64,000 bases of DNA from Brucella pseudogrignonensis (GTDB taxonomy: Bacteria > Pseudomonadota > Alphaproteobacteria > Rhizobiales > Rhizobiaceae). Both the position numbers and the translations under genes were made by a program. The DNA lies in the NCBI RefSeq assembly GCF_002252525.1, contig NZ_NNRM01000017.1:620001-684000 (forward strand), in the 5' to 3' direction. Shown here in pieces: positions 17,567-26,778 of this stretch. The notes under the pieces were generated by a model, which saw only the letters and a program-made list of their open reading frames with translations, was not told the origin of the DNA and did not search any database. Each line of letters starts with the position of its first letter. Positions within the stretch are counted from its first letter, which is position 1.

Positions 17567-17914
17567 ATGAAGAAATGGATTTTGTTGGCAGGTCTTTCGC
17601 TGGCTGCATCGAATGCATCGGCAGGTGAGATCACGATCCAGCTCCCTGACGATATTGATGTGACTGTAAATTCAGTGCTCTACAAATGCGGTGATCAGAA
17701 TGTTTCTGCAACCTATTACAATGCGGGTGATAACTCGCTTGTTGAGCTTGAAATGGAAGATAACACGGTCATCGCAGCCAACGTCCTTTCCGGTTCTGGT
17801 GCTAAATATGCGGGTGGGATTTACGTCTGGTGGACCAAAGGTGAAACTGCCGATTTGTATAATCTGATGGATGATCCGGAACAAGAAAAGCCGATCAGCT
17901 GCAAGGAAGAGTAA
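17567..17914 (+). CDS. MliC family periplasmic protein (C-type lysozyme inhibitor-like)
   Basis: A 115-residue secreted protein. A signal peptide (WILLAGLSLAASNASA) is followed by a domain with the MliC pattern: YKCGDQNVSATYYN, an aliphatic middle strand set, and a closing Cys in ISCKEE that likely pairs with the first Cys. Characterised members block C-type lysozyme in the periplasm or on the surface. There is no lipobox, so it is probably soluble. Good AGGGAG ribosome site before ATG 17567. Confidence 0.8.
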   Translation: MKKWILLAGLSLAASNASAGEITIQLPDDIDVTVNSVLYKCGDQNVSATYYNAGDNSLVELEMEDNTVIAANVLSGSGAKYAGGIYVWWTKGETADLYNLMDDPEQEKPISCKEE

Positions 17915-18010
17915 CTTCACAGCAATAATCATTCGGATAGCGTGCGCAATTCTGCTCAACTTCTTGTGAGGTGCAGAAAAAAGCGATAAACCCGGAGGTT
18001 AATTTATCTC

Positions 18011-19282
18011 TTGTGGGTTTCGGGCCGAATGCAAAACTATAGATATGGGGTTATCGGTGTTCTTCTCGTCCTCGTTCTTGGCGGGGGCGCATATTATTGG
18101 AATTCGCTGAAAGAGCAGGCTGTTACGTCGGATTCGGGCATTGCTGCAAAGGCTCCTGAAACCGGCAGTTTGCCAAAGCCTTCGGAGGCGCAAACGCCCG
18201 CTGCAACGCAAGAGCCAGAAAAACCAGCCGATGCTCAGCCGCAGCAATTGACTGAACAGCCTGCGCCAGAGGCAGCAAAAGAAGCGCCGAAAGAAGCGAA
18301 AGTTCCGGTCTTCGATATTCTGCGTGTAGAAACAGATGGTTCTGTCGTAATCGCCGGTCAGGCTGCTGCGAATGCCGCCATCGAAATCATTTCCGGTTCC
18401 AAGGTGCTGGGGACAGCCAAGGCCGGTGAAAACGGCGACTTCGCTATCGTTCTCGATCAGCCGCTTGAACCGGGCGATCACCAGCTGGTGCTGCGTGCTG
18501 GCGGTGAGGGCGGCAATGTTGCAACCTCTGCGCAAACTGCGATTGTTTCCGTTCCCGATAACAGCAAGGGCCAGGTATTGGCGCTGGTTGAAGAGCCGGG
18601 CCAGGCCAGTCGCCTGATCACCAAGCCAGAAGTCCCAGCTCAGCAAACGACCGCTTCAACCGCGCCGGATGCAGCTCCTACCGAAACCGCGCCGCAGGCT
18701 AAGCCTGATCCCGATGCGCCGATTGCCATCGAGGCTGTCGAGATTGAAGGCGACAGGGTCTTTGTTGCAGGTAAGGCCAATGGTCCGAAGGATGGAAACA
18801 GCGTTGTTGTGAACGCCAATGATATCATGCTTGGTGCCAGCCCGATTTCGCCGGAAGGTCGTTTTCTGGTGCAGAGCCAGAAGCCCCTCGCAGTGGGCGA
18901 CTACATTATTCGTGCTGATCTTCTCGATAGCTCTTCTCGTGTGATTGCCACAGCGCGCGTGCCTTTCCGCCGCGAAGCTGGCGAAAATGTTTCGGCTGTT
19001 GCTTCGGGAACTGGCGATCAGAACTCCAGTGCGGGAGAAGCAGCCAGCGCCACACCTTTGCAGAAGGTGGAAGGCTCTGTGATCATCCGAAAGGGTGATA
19101 ATCTCTGGACGATTTCGAAGCGAACATATGGTCAGGGTACACGATACACGACGATCTATCTCGCGAACCGCGATCAGATCCGTAATCCTGACCTAATTTT
19201 GCCGGGACAGGTCTTTGTAATGCCGCAGCAGCCGCTCGGTGATGACGAAGTGCAGCGCCGACTGCAGGATTCCGCAAACTGA
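18011..19282 (+). CDS. LysM peptidoglycan-binding domain protein with Ig-like repeats
   Basis: A 423-residue envelope protein. A single N-terminal anchor (VIGVLLVLVLGGGAYYW) is followed by a Pro/Ala/Glu/Gln-rich linker, two Ig-like modules (starting near ILRVETDGSVVIAGQA and IEAVEIEGDRVFVAGKA) and a C-terminal LysM domain (VIIRKGDNLWTISKRTYG...LILPGQVFVMP). It is probably anchored in the inner membrane and reaches the peptidoglycan. Start uncertain: TTG at 18011 has GGAGG 12 bases upstream; ATG at 18029 (MQNYRYG) lacks a ribosome site. This architecture is common in rhizobial genomes; role unknown. Confidence 0.85.
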   Translation: MWVSGRMQNYRYGVIGVLLVLVLGGGAYYWNSLKEQAVTSDSGIAAKAPETGSLPKPSEAQTPAATQEPEKPADAQPQQLTEQPAPEAAKEAPKEAKVPVFDILRVETDGSVVIAGQAAANAAIEIISGSKVLGTAKAGENGDFAIVLDQPLEPGDHQLVLRAGGEGGNVATSAQTAIVSVPDNSKGQVLALVEEPGQASRLITKPEVPAQQTTASTAPDAAPTETAPQAKPDPDAPIAIEAVEIEGDRVFVAGKANGPKDGNSVVVNANDIMLGASPISPEGRFLVQSQKPLAVGDYIIRADLLDSSSRVIATARVPFRREAGENVSAVASGTGDQNSSAGEAASATPLQKVEGSVIIRKGDNLWTISKRTYGQGTRYTTIYLANRDQIRNPDLILPGQVFVMPQQPLGDDEVQRRLQDSAN

Positions 19283-19356
19283 TATAAATCGGCAATATCT
19301 GTTTTGTGAACGCAGTGTCCTTTAGAAAGGATGCTGCGTTATATTGTCTTTTTGAG

Positions 19357-19383
19357 TATAATCGTATATCGTCGATTTACGAT
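19357..19383 (+). promoter_or_regulatory. -10 element with overlapping inverted repeat, candidate ArsR operator
   Basis: TATAAT at 19357-19362 overlaps the left arm of an inverted repeat ATCGTA (19361-19366) / TACGAT (19378-19383), whose right arm reaches the regulator's ATG. Repressor binding here would cover the promoter, the usual arrangement for ArsR autorepression. No good -35 hexamer seen. Confidence 0.5.
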
Positions 19384-19717
19384 GAATATTTCCCTCGACA
19401 CGATGTCCGATGTTTTTCCGGGCGTAGACGACGACCTTGCGGCGCGCATTTATGCAGCGCTCGGTCATCCCGTTCGCATTCACATTCTCCGGCAGCTGAT
19501 TCTTGAAGATGCCTGCTGCTGCAAGGATATTGTCGGCCGTCTCGACCTTGCTCAGTCCACGGTATCGCAGCATCTCAAGGTTCTCGTACAGGCCGGCCTT
19601 ATCGACTATCGGCCCGACCGCCAGACTTCCCGCTACAGCGTCAACTGGCAGCAATTGTCCATCATTCGTTCGCATCTCGCAGCCTTTCGAAATGGCTGCT
19701 GCGAAAAAACTGTCTGA
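19382..19717 (+). CDS. ArsR/SmtB family metal- or thiol-responsive repressor
   Basis: A 111-residue winged-helix protein. The DNA-reading helix is in CCKDIVGRLDLAQSTVSQHLKVL, followed by the wing DYRPDRQTSRYSV. A run of three cysteines (EDACCCKD) sits just before the recognition region where some ArsR sensors bind metals, and a second pair (NGCCEKTV) lies at the C terminus; together they suggest a thiol metal site. ATG at 19382 is preferred to 19331 because a -10 element lies between them. It precedes the Atm1-like exporter by 15 bases. Confidence 0.88.
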   Translation: MNISLDTMSDVFPGVDDDLAARIYAALGHPVRIHILRQLILEDACCCKDIVGRLDLAQSTVSQHLKVLVQAGLIDYRPDRQTSRYSVNWQQLSIIRSHLAAFRNGCCEKTV

Positions 19718-19732
19718 TTTGAAAGAAACATC

Positions 19733-21619
19733 ATGAGTTCCCCCAAAACTGTTTCTGCCGATTCCGGCGAAACGTTCAAAACATTGCGAAATCTCTGGCC
19801 CTACATGTGGCCATCTGAACGCCCTGATCTGCGCATGCGCGTGGTTTGGGCGACGTTCTATCTGGTGATTTCCAAGATCGTTCTGATCCTTGTTCCCTAT
19901 TTCTTCAAATGGGTGACGAATGCACTGAATGGACAGCTTTCAACGCCCGATTATATTCCGCTGATCCTTACCGGCGCGGTCATGCTGGTGCTCGCCTATA
20001 ATGCGGCCAAGATTATTCAGGCGGGGCTCAATCAGCTTCGCGATGCGCTGTTTGCCAGTGTCGGCCAATATGCGGTGCGTCAGCTTGCCTATAAAACCTT
20101 CGTGCATATGCACCAGCTTTCGCTCCGCTTCCATCTGGAGCGACGCACGGGTGGTCTCTCGCGTGTGATCGAGCGCGGCACCAAGGGCATTGAAACGATC
20201 GTTCGTTTCACGATCCTCAACACGTTGCCGACCATTCTTGAGTTTGCGCTGACGGCGGTGATTTTCGCCTTCGCCTATGGCTTTTCCTACTTGCTGGTAG
20301 TTGCTGCAACCGTATGGGCCTATACGTGGTTCACGATCAAGGCGAGTGACTGGCGCATCAATATTCGTCGCGAGATGAATGATTCCGACACAGATGCCAA
20401 CACCAAGGCCATCGATTCGCTACTCAACTTCGAGACGGTCAAATATTTCGGCAATGAGACGATGGAAGCCAAGCGCTTCGATGCGTCGATGGCGCGCTAT
20501 GAAGATGCCGCGACAAAAACCTGGACTTCGCTCGGCTGGCTGAACTTTGGTCAGGCTGTGATTTTCGGTGTCGGTATGGCCATTGTTATGGTGATGTCGG
20601 CGCGCGAAGTGCAGGCGGGCACGCAGTCGCTTGGTGACTTCGTATTCATCAACGCGATGTTGATGCAGCTTTCCATTCCGCTCAATTTCATCGGTTTCAT
20701 CTATCGTGAAATCCGTCAGGGCCTGACTGACATTGAGCAGATGTTCGACCTCCTCGATGTACAGCAGGAAGTGCAGGACAAGCCAAGCGCCGAACCGCTT
20801 GATGTGGACAAAGGCGCAATCCGCTTCAACGATGTGCATTTCGCCTATGACGCCAACCGTCCGATCCTCAAAGGCGTCAGCTTTGAAGTGCCGGCGGGTA
20901 AGACGGTGGCGATTGTCGGCCCGTCAGGTGCAGGTAAATCCACGATCTCGCGTCTTCTGTTCCGCTTCTATGACGTTCAGTCCGGTTCGGTGACGATTGA
21001 TGGGCAAGATGTGCGCGATGTAACGCAAGAGAGCCTGCGCAAAGTCATCGGCATGGTCCCGCAGGATACTGTGCTCTTCAATGACACGATTGCCTATAAC
21101 ATTCGTTATGGTCGCACTGATGCGAGCGATCAGGACGTGGAAAAGGCAGCCGAAATGGCGCAGATCTCCGGCTTCATCAAACATCTGCCGGAAGGCTATC
21201 AGGCAATGGTCGGCGAACGTGGCTTGAAGCTTTCAGGCGGTGAAAAGCAGCGCGTGGCAATTGCTCGTACGATCCTGAAAGCACCGCCAATTCTTATTCT
21301 AGATGAGGCCACATCGGCACTCGATACAGCGACCGAGCAAGAAATTCAGTCGGCGCTCGATATCGTCAGCCGTGGCCGCACAACACTGGTGATCGCGCAT
21401 CGTTTGTCGACGGTTATTGGTGCGGACGAAATCATCGTGCTGAAGGAAGGGCTGATTGCCGAACGTGGTACGCATAGGGCGCTTCTGAAGCAGGATGGTC
21501 TTTATGCTTCGATGTGGAACCGTCAGCGTGAGGCTGATGAGGCAGAAGAACGCCTGCGTCAGGTCCGCGAAAGTGACGACATGGGCGTCGTCACGCGTGG
21601 TGCGCCTGCTGCGGAGTAA
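19733..21619 (+). CDS. Atm1-like ABC exporter (fused permease and ATPase)
   Basis: A 628-residue half-transporter expected to work as a homodimer in the inner membrane. The N-terminal half has about six membrane segments; the ATPase half has Walker [10 protein letters not shown], signature LSGGEKQRVAIARTIL, Walker B ILILDEATSALD and a switch His (VIAHRLST). The NFETVKYFGNE segment is typical of the Atm1/HMT1 group, which exports glutathione-linked or metal-thiol compounds. Coupling to a Cys-rich ArsR regulator supports a metal or thiol detoxification role. Confidence 0.9.
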   Translation: MSSPKTVSADSGETFKTLRNLWPYMWPSERPDLRMRVVWATFYLVISKIVLILVPYFFKWVTNALNGQLSTPDYIPLILTGAVMLVLAYNAAKIIQAGLNQLRDALFASVGQYAVRQLAYKTFVHMHQLSLRFHLERRTGGLSRVIERGTKGIETIVRFTILNTLPTILEFALTAVIFAFAYGFSYLLVVAATVWAYTWFTIKASDWRINIRREMNDSDTDANTKAIDSLLNFETVKYFGNETMEAKRFDASMARYEDAATKTWTSLGWLNFGQAVIFGVGMAIVMVMSAREVQAGTQSLGDFVFINAMLMQLSIPLNFIGFIYREIRQGLTDIEQMFDLLDVQQEVQDKPSAEPLDVDKGAIRFNDVHFAYDANRPILKGVSFEVPAGKTVAIVGPSGAGKSTISRLLFRFYDVQSGSVTIDGQDVRDVTQESLRKVIGMVPQDTVLFNDTIAYNIRYGRTDASDQDVEKAAEMAQISGFIKHLPEGYQAMVGERGLKLSGGEKQRVAIARTILKAPPILILDEATSALDTATEQEIQSALDIVSRGRTTLVIAHRLSTVIGADEIIVLKEGLIAERGTHRALLKQDGLYASMWNRQREADEAEERLRQVRESDDMGVVTRGAPAAE

Positions 21620-21928
21620 ATAATCGCTTGTTAAACCAAACACCTGTGACCTTTTCTCATAGGTGTTTGGTCAGGCCTGAGCGTAGATGAATTTCTCAAA
21701 GCTTGATGCGTCGCATTATTGTGCTTTGGATTAGTATATGATCACGAACCCTGACAGTCGTGAATAAATTGCGAAATACGTTTTGATTTTAAGCGGGATG
21801 AGGTAAAACCGGGCCAAGCGTCGCATCGTGCTGTTGATCAGGGGAGATTTTCGGCAAAGCGGTGCGCATATAATTCACTAGAACGCATGGTTGTCGGGCA
21901 GACTTGCCGCGTTCCAGAAGGAAAAACG
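21620..21928. other. 309-bp intergenic region before psd
   Basis: No gene recognised. It holds a perfect 11-bp inverted repeat (21635-21645 with 21661-21671, 15-base loop, no T-run) just after the exporter and a 6-bp repeat TCACGA/TCGTGA (21742-21747, 21758-21763) in the probable psd promoter region. An in-frame ATG at 21887 upstream of psd lacks a ribosome site. Confidence 0.5.
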
Positions 21929-22627
21929 ATGAGCCTGTCTGATACCATTCGTAACACTTTCGTGCCGATCCATCGTGAAGGTTATCCGTTTATCGCGGGC
22001 TTCTTCGTGGTTTCGCTCATTCTGGGCTGGCTGTGGAACCCGCTGTTCTGGATTGGTCTCGTTCTGACCATCTGGTGCATTTATTTCTACCGCGATCCTG
22101 AGCGTGTGACGCCAATCGCCGACGATCTTGTGATCAGCCCGGCTGACGGCAAGGTTTCTTTCGTTGGCCCGGCAGTGCCGCCAGCGGAACTGGATCTCGG
22201 CGCAGAGCCGCTTATGCGCGTGTCTGTGTTCATGAACGTGTTTTCCGTTCACATCAATCGTGCGCCAGTGCGTGGTCGTATCGAGAAGATCTTTCACCGC
22301 CCGGGCAAGTTCCTCAATGCAGAACTTGATAAGGCCAGCACCGAAAACGAGCGCAATTCCGTTCTCATCGACAGTGCAAACGGCAAGGTCGGCGTTGTAC
22401 AAATCGCAGGTCTGGTTGCCCGCCGTATCGTCTGCTGGTCACGCGAAAGCGACAATCTCTCAGTCGGTGAGCGCTTCGGCCTGATCCGTTTCGGCTCACG
22501 CGTTGATGTCTATCTGCCAGCCGGTGCATCGGTTCGCGTTGCTGTCGGCCAAACCGCTGTGGCTGGTGAAACGGTTCTTGCTGAATTCGGTAGCGAACGC
22601 GTTGAACCTGTGGTGCGGATCGCCTGA
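21929..22627 (+). CDS. psd: phosphatidylserine decarboxylase proenzyme (short form)
   Basis: Converts phosphatidylserine to phosphatidylethanolamine at the inner membrane. The 232-residue protein is of the short class: an N-terminal hydrophobic region ([25 protein letters not shown]), the conserved SPADGKV and [13 protein letters not shown], and the self-cleavage site in [11 protein letters not shown], where Gly-Ser splits to give the pyruvoyl group. AGAAGGA precedes ATG 21929. It is followed after 4 bases by pssA, which makes its substrate. Confidence 0.95.
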   Translation: MSLSDTIRNTFVPIHREGYPFIAGFFVVSLILGWLWNPLFWIGLVLTIWCIYFYRDPERVTPIADDLVISPADGKVSFVGPAVPPAELDLGAEPLMRVSVFMNVFSVHINRAPVRGRIEKIFHRPGKFLNAELDKASTENERNSVLIDSANGKVGVVQIAGLVARRIVCWSRESDNLSVGERFGLIRFGSRVDVYLPAGASVRVAVGQTAVAGETVLAEFGSERVEPVVRIA

Positions 22628-22631
22628 GCCG

Positions 22632-23468
22632 ATGGAAACACCATTCCCACCCTTCGAGCCTAATGGCCGCGTGGATTCATCCCGCGGCCCAAGACTGTCG
22701 CAGATTCCTCTGCGCATCGTAATTCCGAATGTCATCACGGTTCTTGCCATCTGTGCGGGCTTAACTGGCATTCGTCTGGCATTTGAGCACCGCTTTGAAC
22801 TCGCAGTAACGATGGTGCTGATTGCGGCGTTTCTCGACGGTATTGATGGCCGCGTAGCCCGCATGATGAAAGGCTCGTCGAAATTCGGTGAGCAGATGGA
22901 TTCGCTGGCCGATATCGTCAATTTTGGCGTCGCGCCTGCATTGGTGCTTTATGTTTTCGTACTTGATCAGGCGCGTTCCTTCGGCTGGATTGCGGCGCTG
23001 CTTTACGCCATTGCCTGCTGCCTGCGTCTTGCCCGTTTCAACGTGATGCTGGAAGACCCGAACCGCCCTGCATGGCAGAGCAATTACTTCATCGGCGTGC
23101 CTGCACCAGCAGGCGCCATGTTGGTTCTGTTGCCCGTCTATCTCGGCTTCCTTGGGCTGACACCAAGCAAGGGGCTGGCTTTCGGTGTTGCGATCTACAC
23201 AGTTGCCATTGCTTTCCTGCTGGTCAGCCGCTTGCCGGTTTATAACGGCAAGTCCGCCGGTAGCCTCGTGCGCCGCGACATCGTCATGCCGCTGATCCTC
23301 ATGGTGGTGATTTATGTGGCATTTCTGATGAGCTTCACATGGCACACGCTGACACTGACAGCGCTAGCCTATGTTGCCTTTCTGCCGCTTAGTCTGCTGG
23401 CATGGAACCGTCGTGAAGCAGCCGATAAGAAGGCCGCTCATGAAAACGAGCCGTCAGAAGACGTCTGA
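22632..23468 (+). CDS. pssA: CDP-diacylglycerol-serine O-phosphatidyltransferase
   Basis: Makes phosphatidylserine from CDP-diacylglycerol and serine. The 278-residue integral membrane protein carries the CDP-alcohol phosphotransferase motif in DGIDGRVARMMKG...EQMDSLADIVNFG (DGx2ARx8Gx3Dx3D) and about seven membrane segments. ATG at 22632 lies 4 bases after psd; the frame is open further upstream inside psd but without family sequence. psd-pssA form an operon for phosphatidylethanolamine synthesis. Its 3' end overlaps the converging ATPase gene by 15 bases. Confidence 0.94.
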   Translation: METPFPPFEPNGRVDSSRGPRLSQIPLRIVIPNVITVLAICAGLTGIRLAFEHRFELAVTMVLIAAFLDGIDGRVARMMKGSSKFGEQMDSLADIVNFGVAPALVLYVFVLDQARSFGWIAALLYAIACCLRLARFNVMLEDPNRPAWQSNYFIGVPAPAGAMLVLLPVYLGFLGLTPSKGLAFGVAIYTVAIAFLLVSRLPVYNGKSAGSLVRRDIVMPLILMVVIYVAFLMSFTWHTLTLTALAYVAFLPLSLLAWNRREAADKKAAHENEPSEDV

Positions 23469-24011
23469 CGGTAAGTTTTGGAGAATAAAATTTGCGCGCT
23501 CCTGAACCGTTGATTTCGGCAGGAGCGCGATTTCATATCCAAACTGCTGATATGTCTGCTCCATCGCATCAAATGTGCGTTTCGCCTCATCGAAGTTCTG
23601 TTTGCGCTCGGCGTCCTGATCAAAAATTTCTGCCCATGGTGGAGCGAGAAACACCGTTCTGTTATATCGAATCGTGGACGCTGCTTGCCGAATGTGTTCA
23701 GGCACCGGCAATCTACAAAGCGTGAGATAGCCGATAACATCAGGCACACCGCGATCAAAGAACACCGGTCCTTCGTTGTTGCAGGCAAGACCGTAAGAGC
23801 GCATCTCCCACGAAAGCATCAGTTCCGCAAACAAGGAGCGATCTGCCCATGGCAGTGCTTTCCCGCCGATTTCTACCTGATGCTGAATGATGGCGCGGCC
23901 TGCTTCGACACTGCGTGCAAAGCCCCGCTTCTCCAGAGCATCGATGAGTGTGCTTTTGCCTGATCCGGGTCCGCCACTGATAATGATAAAGCGTTGATAG
24001 TCGTGAGACAT
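23454..24011 (-). CDS. AAA family P-loop kinase-like ATPase
   Basis: A 185-residue single-domain P-loop protein (AAA_28-like). Walker A ISGGPGSGKST at about residues 10-20, a DRGVPDV segment resembling a kinase substrate loop, and a C-terminal FGYEIALLPKSTVQERANFIL end typical of this group. Relatives are annotated as predicted ATPases or kinases with no defined substrate. It overlaps the end of pssA convergently. Confidence 0.8.
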   Translation of the reverse strand: MSHDYQRFIIISGGPGSGKSTLIDALEKRGFARSVEAGRAIIQHQVEIGGKALPWADRSLFAELMLSWEMRSYGLACNNEGPVFFDRGVPDVIGYLTLCRLPVPEHIRQAASTIRYNRTVFLAPPWAEIFDQDAERKQNFDEAKRTFDAMEQTYQQFGYEIALLPKSTVQERANFILQNLPSDVF

Positions 24012-24129
24012 TGGTCCTCCAGTAAAATGGGAATGTGCGCGTGCATAAGCGCGCGAAGGAACAGTCTTGTCTGGTAGGGGGAAGGTCCGCTTTAAAATGA
24101 GCCGGAAAGGTCGGCAGGAGCGGAATATT

Positions 24130-24235
24130 TAGAGCATATCCCGAAAAATGCGAAGCGGTTTTCGGAAAAAGATGCGCGTAGAAACAAATAGATAGAGCAT
24201 TTCCAATGACTCAATCAAAACAGGAAATGCTCTAG
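24130..24235. repeat. bipartite palindromic intergenic repeat, full copy
   Basis: About 106 bp. The second half is a perfect 12-bp inverted repeat (24193-24204 with 24223-24234); the first half begins TAGAGCATATCCCGAAAA at 24130-24147. Same family as 1604-1706. Confidence 0.8.
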
Positions 24236-24245
24236 AAAGGATAAG

Positions 24246-24273
24246 TCCGGCCTTGGCATCGTGCAAGGCCGGA
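24246..24273 (-). terminator. hairpin after SDR gene
   Basis: 10-bp perfect stem (24246-24255 with 24264-24273), 8-base loop, 11 bases past the SDR stop on the minus strand. T tail weak. Confidence 0.55.
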
Positions 24274-24283
24274 TCTGCAAAAA

Positions 24284-25036
24284 TCAGGACGGCATATGAT
24301 AGTCGAGGAAGCGATCCTGACGCACATCGTAAAGTTTGCCAGTAACATCAAGGTTCGGATCGGCTAGTTTGACGATCTTCTCGGCGACTGACTGTGGTGT
24401 TGGCAAAGTTTCCGGATCTTCACCCGGCATTGCCTGCGCACGCATGGCGGTGCGGGTTGCGCCTGGATTAACTGAGTTGACCTTGAGCTTCATCTGTTTG
24501 GCTTCTTCTGCCCAGCAGCGCGCCATCACTTCGACTGCGGCCTTGGAAGCGGCATAAGGGCCCCAGAATGCGCGGCAGGAGTGAGCAACACCTGATGAGA
24601 GCAGAATTGCACGTCCAGCATCAGATGCACGCAGCAGCGGGTCTGTGGTACGGATGAGGCGCCATACGCTGGTCACGTTGACATTCATAACCTTATCAAA
24701 TGTCTTGGCTTCTACATGGCCGATGGGGGAAATCGTGCCAAGGACGCCAGCATTTGCAACGAGAATATCGAGTTTACCCCAGCGCTCATGAATAGAGCCG
24801 CCGAGACGATCAATCGCTTCCATATCGGTAATGTCGAGCGGAACGAGCGTGGTGGTGCCACCGATCTTACGAATTTCGTCGTCAAGTTCTTCCAAACCGC
24901 CAACAGTACGTGCGACGGCGATCACATGAGCGCCGCGCTTTGCAAGCTCAAGCGAAAGAAAATATCCAATGCCGCGTGATGCGCCTGTTACCAAGGCGAT
25001 ACGGCCCGTAAGGTCGCCCTTAAGGTCAGTTGTCAT
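24284..25036 (-). CDS. SDR family NAD(P)-dependent oxidoreductase
   Basis: A 250-residue classical short-chain dehydrogenase. Nucleotide loop TGASRGIGYFLS, NAG motif (VANAGVLG), catalytic Ser in LLSSGVAH and YAASKAAVEVM (Tyr-x3-Lys) are all present. Substrate unknown. ATG at 25036 has GGGGGTAGA upstream; an in-frame start at 25063 lies close to the purF terminator and is less likely. It follows purF in the radA-cvpA-purF-SDR order seen in related genomes. Confidence 0.9.
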   Translation of the reverse strand: MTTDLKGDLTGRIALVTGASRGIGYFLSLELAKRGAHVIAVARTVGGLEELDDEIRKIGGTTTLVPLDITDMEAIDRLGGSIHERWGKLDILVANAGVLGTISPIGHVEAKTFDKVMNVNVTSVWRLIRTTDPLLRASDAGRAILLSSGVAHSCRAFWGPYAASKAAVEVMARCWAEEAKQMKLKVNSVNPGATRTAMRAQAMPGEDPETLPTPQSVAEKIVKLADPNLDVTGKLYDVRQDRFLDYHMPS

Positions 25037-25067
25037 TCTACCCCCAATTTCGTGCAGGAACATGAAA

Positions 25068-25090
25068 CAGGCGGCCTTTTGAGCCGCCTG
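25068..25090 (-). terminator. rho-independent terminator after purF
   Basis: 8-bp perfect GC-rich stem (25068-25075 with 25083-25090), 7-base loop, followed on the minus strand by TTTCATG. Confidence 0.65.
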
Positions 25091-25105
25091 CGTGAAGACT
25101 ATCGA

Positions 25106-26596
25106 TCAGCCGTTAGAAGCAAGAAGCGACAACGTGTGAACGTTGCTTTCGCCTTCCTGATCGACAAGACGGGTTGGATATTCACCCGTGAAGTAGTGAT
25201 CGGTGAAGGCGGGCGCCTTAGGATCACGAGGTTGTCCACCGACGGCCTGATAAAGTCCATCGATTGACAGAAATTCTAGCGAATCTGCACCGATATAGCG
25301 GCACATCGCTTCGAGACTGTCATACTGGTTCGCCAGCAGCTTATCACCGTCCGGTGTGTCAATGCCATAGAAGTCTGGATGGAAGATCATCGGGCTTGCA
25401 ACGCGAATATGCACTTCCTTGGCGCCTGCATCGCGGATCATCTGAACGATCTTGACCGAAGTGGTGCCACGGACGATGGAATCATCCACCAGAACAACGC
25501 GCTTGCCTTCGATCATCGCACGATTGGCGGAGTGCTTGAGCTTCACGCCAAGTGCACGGATCTGCTGGGTTGGCTCAATGAAGGTACGACCGACATAGTG
25601 ATTGCGGATGATACCATATTCAAACGGAATGCCGCTGGCCTGCGCGAAGCCAAGCGCTGCCGGCGTGCCGCCATCCGGCACAGGAACAACCACGTCAGCT
25701 TCGATTGGCGATTCTTTCGCCAGTTCCATGCCCATGTTCTTGCGCGCAACATAAACGCTGCGACCGCCAACAACCGAGTCAGGACGTGCGAAGTAGACAT
25801 ATTCAAACAAGCAAAGGCGTTCCGGTTGCGGATTTTCGGCCTTGATGCAGTCAGTTGTGATCGAGCCATCTTTCTGGATTTCACAGATGATGACTTCGCC
25901 GTTTTCCACGTCGCGAATATATTTCGCGCCGATAATGTCGAGAGCACAGGTTTCCGAGCAGAAGATCGGTTTTCCGTCGAGTTCGCCCATGACGAGGGGA
26001 CGAATGCCAACCGGGTCGCGCGCCGCAATCAGCTTCGTGCGCGTAAGCGCCAGCATTGCATAACCGCCTTCGACCTGACGGATTGCATCGACAAAACGCG
26101 CGCTCGAGGAAGCCTGACGTGAACGGGCGATCATATGCAGCACAACTTCGGTGTCCGATGTTGCCTGGAAAATGGCGCCGGACGCAATCAGCTGCTTGCG
26201 CAGCGTAATGCCATTAGTGAAATTGCCGTTATGCGCAATCGCGATGCCGCCAACTTCCAGCTCTGCGAAAAGCGGCTGAACGTTACGCAGGATCGTTTCG
26301 CCAGTGGTGGAATAACGCACATGGCCGATGGCGCGATCGCCGGGCAAACGATTGAGCGTCGAAGCATCGGTGAAGTGATCTCCAACCAGGCCCATATGGC
26401 GCTCCGAATGGAAGCGGCGGTTGTGGTAGGAAACAATACCGGCGGCTTCCTGTCCGCGATGCTGAAGGGCGTGCAGACCAAGCGCTGTCAGCGCTGCTGC
26501 GTCCTCATGGCCGAGAATACCAAATACACCACACTCTTCATGCAACGTATCATCGTCCAGCATAAAGGAAGTTTCGTCATGCGATTGTTGGAACAT
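25106..26596 (-). CDS. purF: amidophosphoribosyltransferase
   Basis: First committed step of purine synthesis: phosphoribosylamine from PRPP and glutamine. The 496-residue protein has the N-terminal nucleophile domain with the catalytic Cys in EECGVFGI (preceded by a short propeptide), the RHMGLVGDHF and GHVRYSTTGE glutaminase motifs, and the PRPP-binding VVLVDDSIVRGTT. ATG at 26596 is preferred over TTG at 26605; ATG at 26563 is another candidate. Transcribed after cvpA with 180 bases between, including a terminator-like hairpin. Confidence 0.96.
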   Translation of the reverse strand: MFQQSHDETSFMLDDDTLHEECGVFGILGHEDAAALTALGLHALQHRGQEAAGIVSYHNRRFHSERHMGLVGDHFTDASTLNRLPGDRAIGHVRYSTTGETILRNVQPLFAELEVGGIAIAHNGNFTNGITLRKQLIASGAIFQATSDTEVVLHMIARSRQASSSARFVDAIRQVEGGYAMLALTRTKLIAARDPVGIRPLVMGELDGKPIFCSETCALDIIGAKYIRDVENGEVIICEIQKDGSITTDCIKAENPQPERLCLFEYVYFARPDSVVGGRSVYVARKNMGMELAKESPIEADVVVPVPDGGTPAALGFAQASGIPFEYGIIRNHYVGRTFIEPTQQIRALGVKLKHSANRAMIEGKRVVLVDDSIVRGTTSVKIVQMIRDAGAKEVHIRVASPMIFHPDFYGIDTPDGDKLLANQYDSLEAMCRYIGADSLEFLSIDGLYQAVGGQPRDPKAPAFTDHYFTGEYPTRLVDQEGESNVHTLSLLASNG

Positions 26597-26729
26597 CGTC
26601 CGCAAGGCCTTTCGATTGCGGTTTGTTAAAAGCGGTATTTACAGGAAAAGGCGTCACTTTAAAAGCGGTCCGTTTCACCTGCGTCATTTTCAGCTCTCAA
26701 TATAAGGATGGATTGAGGCTGAAAACAGA

Positions 26730-26761
26730 TGAAACCGGTAGCGCTAGGCATACCGGTTTCA
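26730..26761 (-). terminator. hairpin terminator after cvpA
   Basis: 11-bp perfect stem (26730-26740 with 26751-26761), 10-base loop, 18 bases after the cvpA stop; weak T-rich tail on the minus strand. Confidence 0.6.
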
Positions 26762-26778
26762 AAAAAGGTGGTTCAAGA

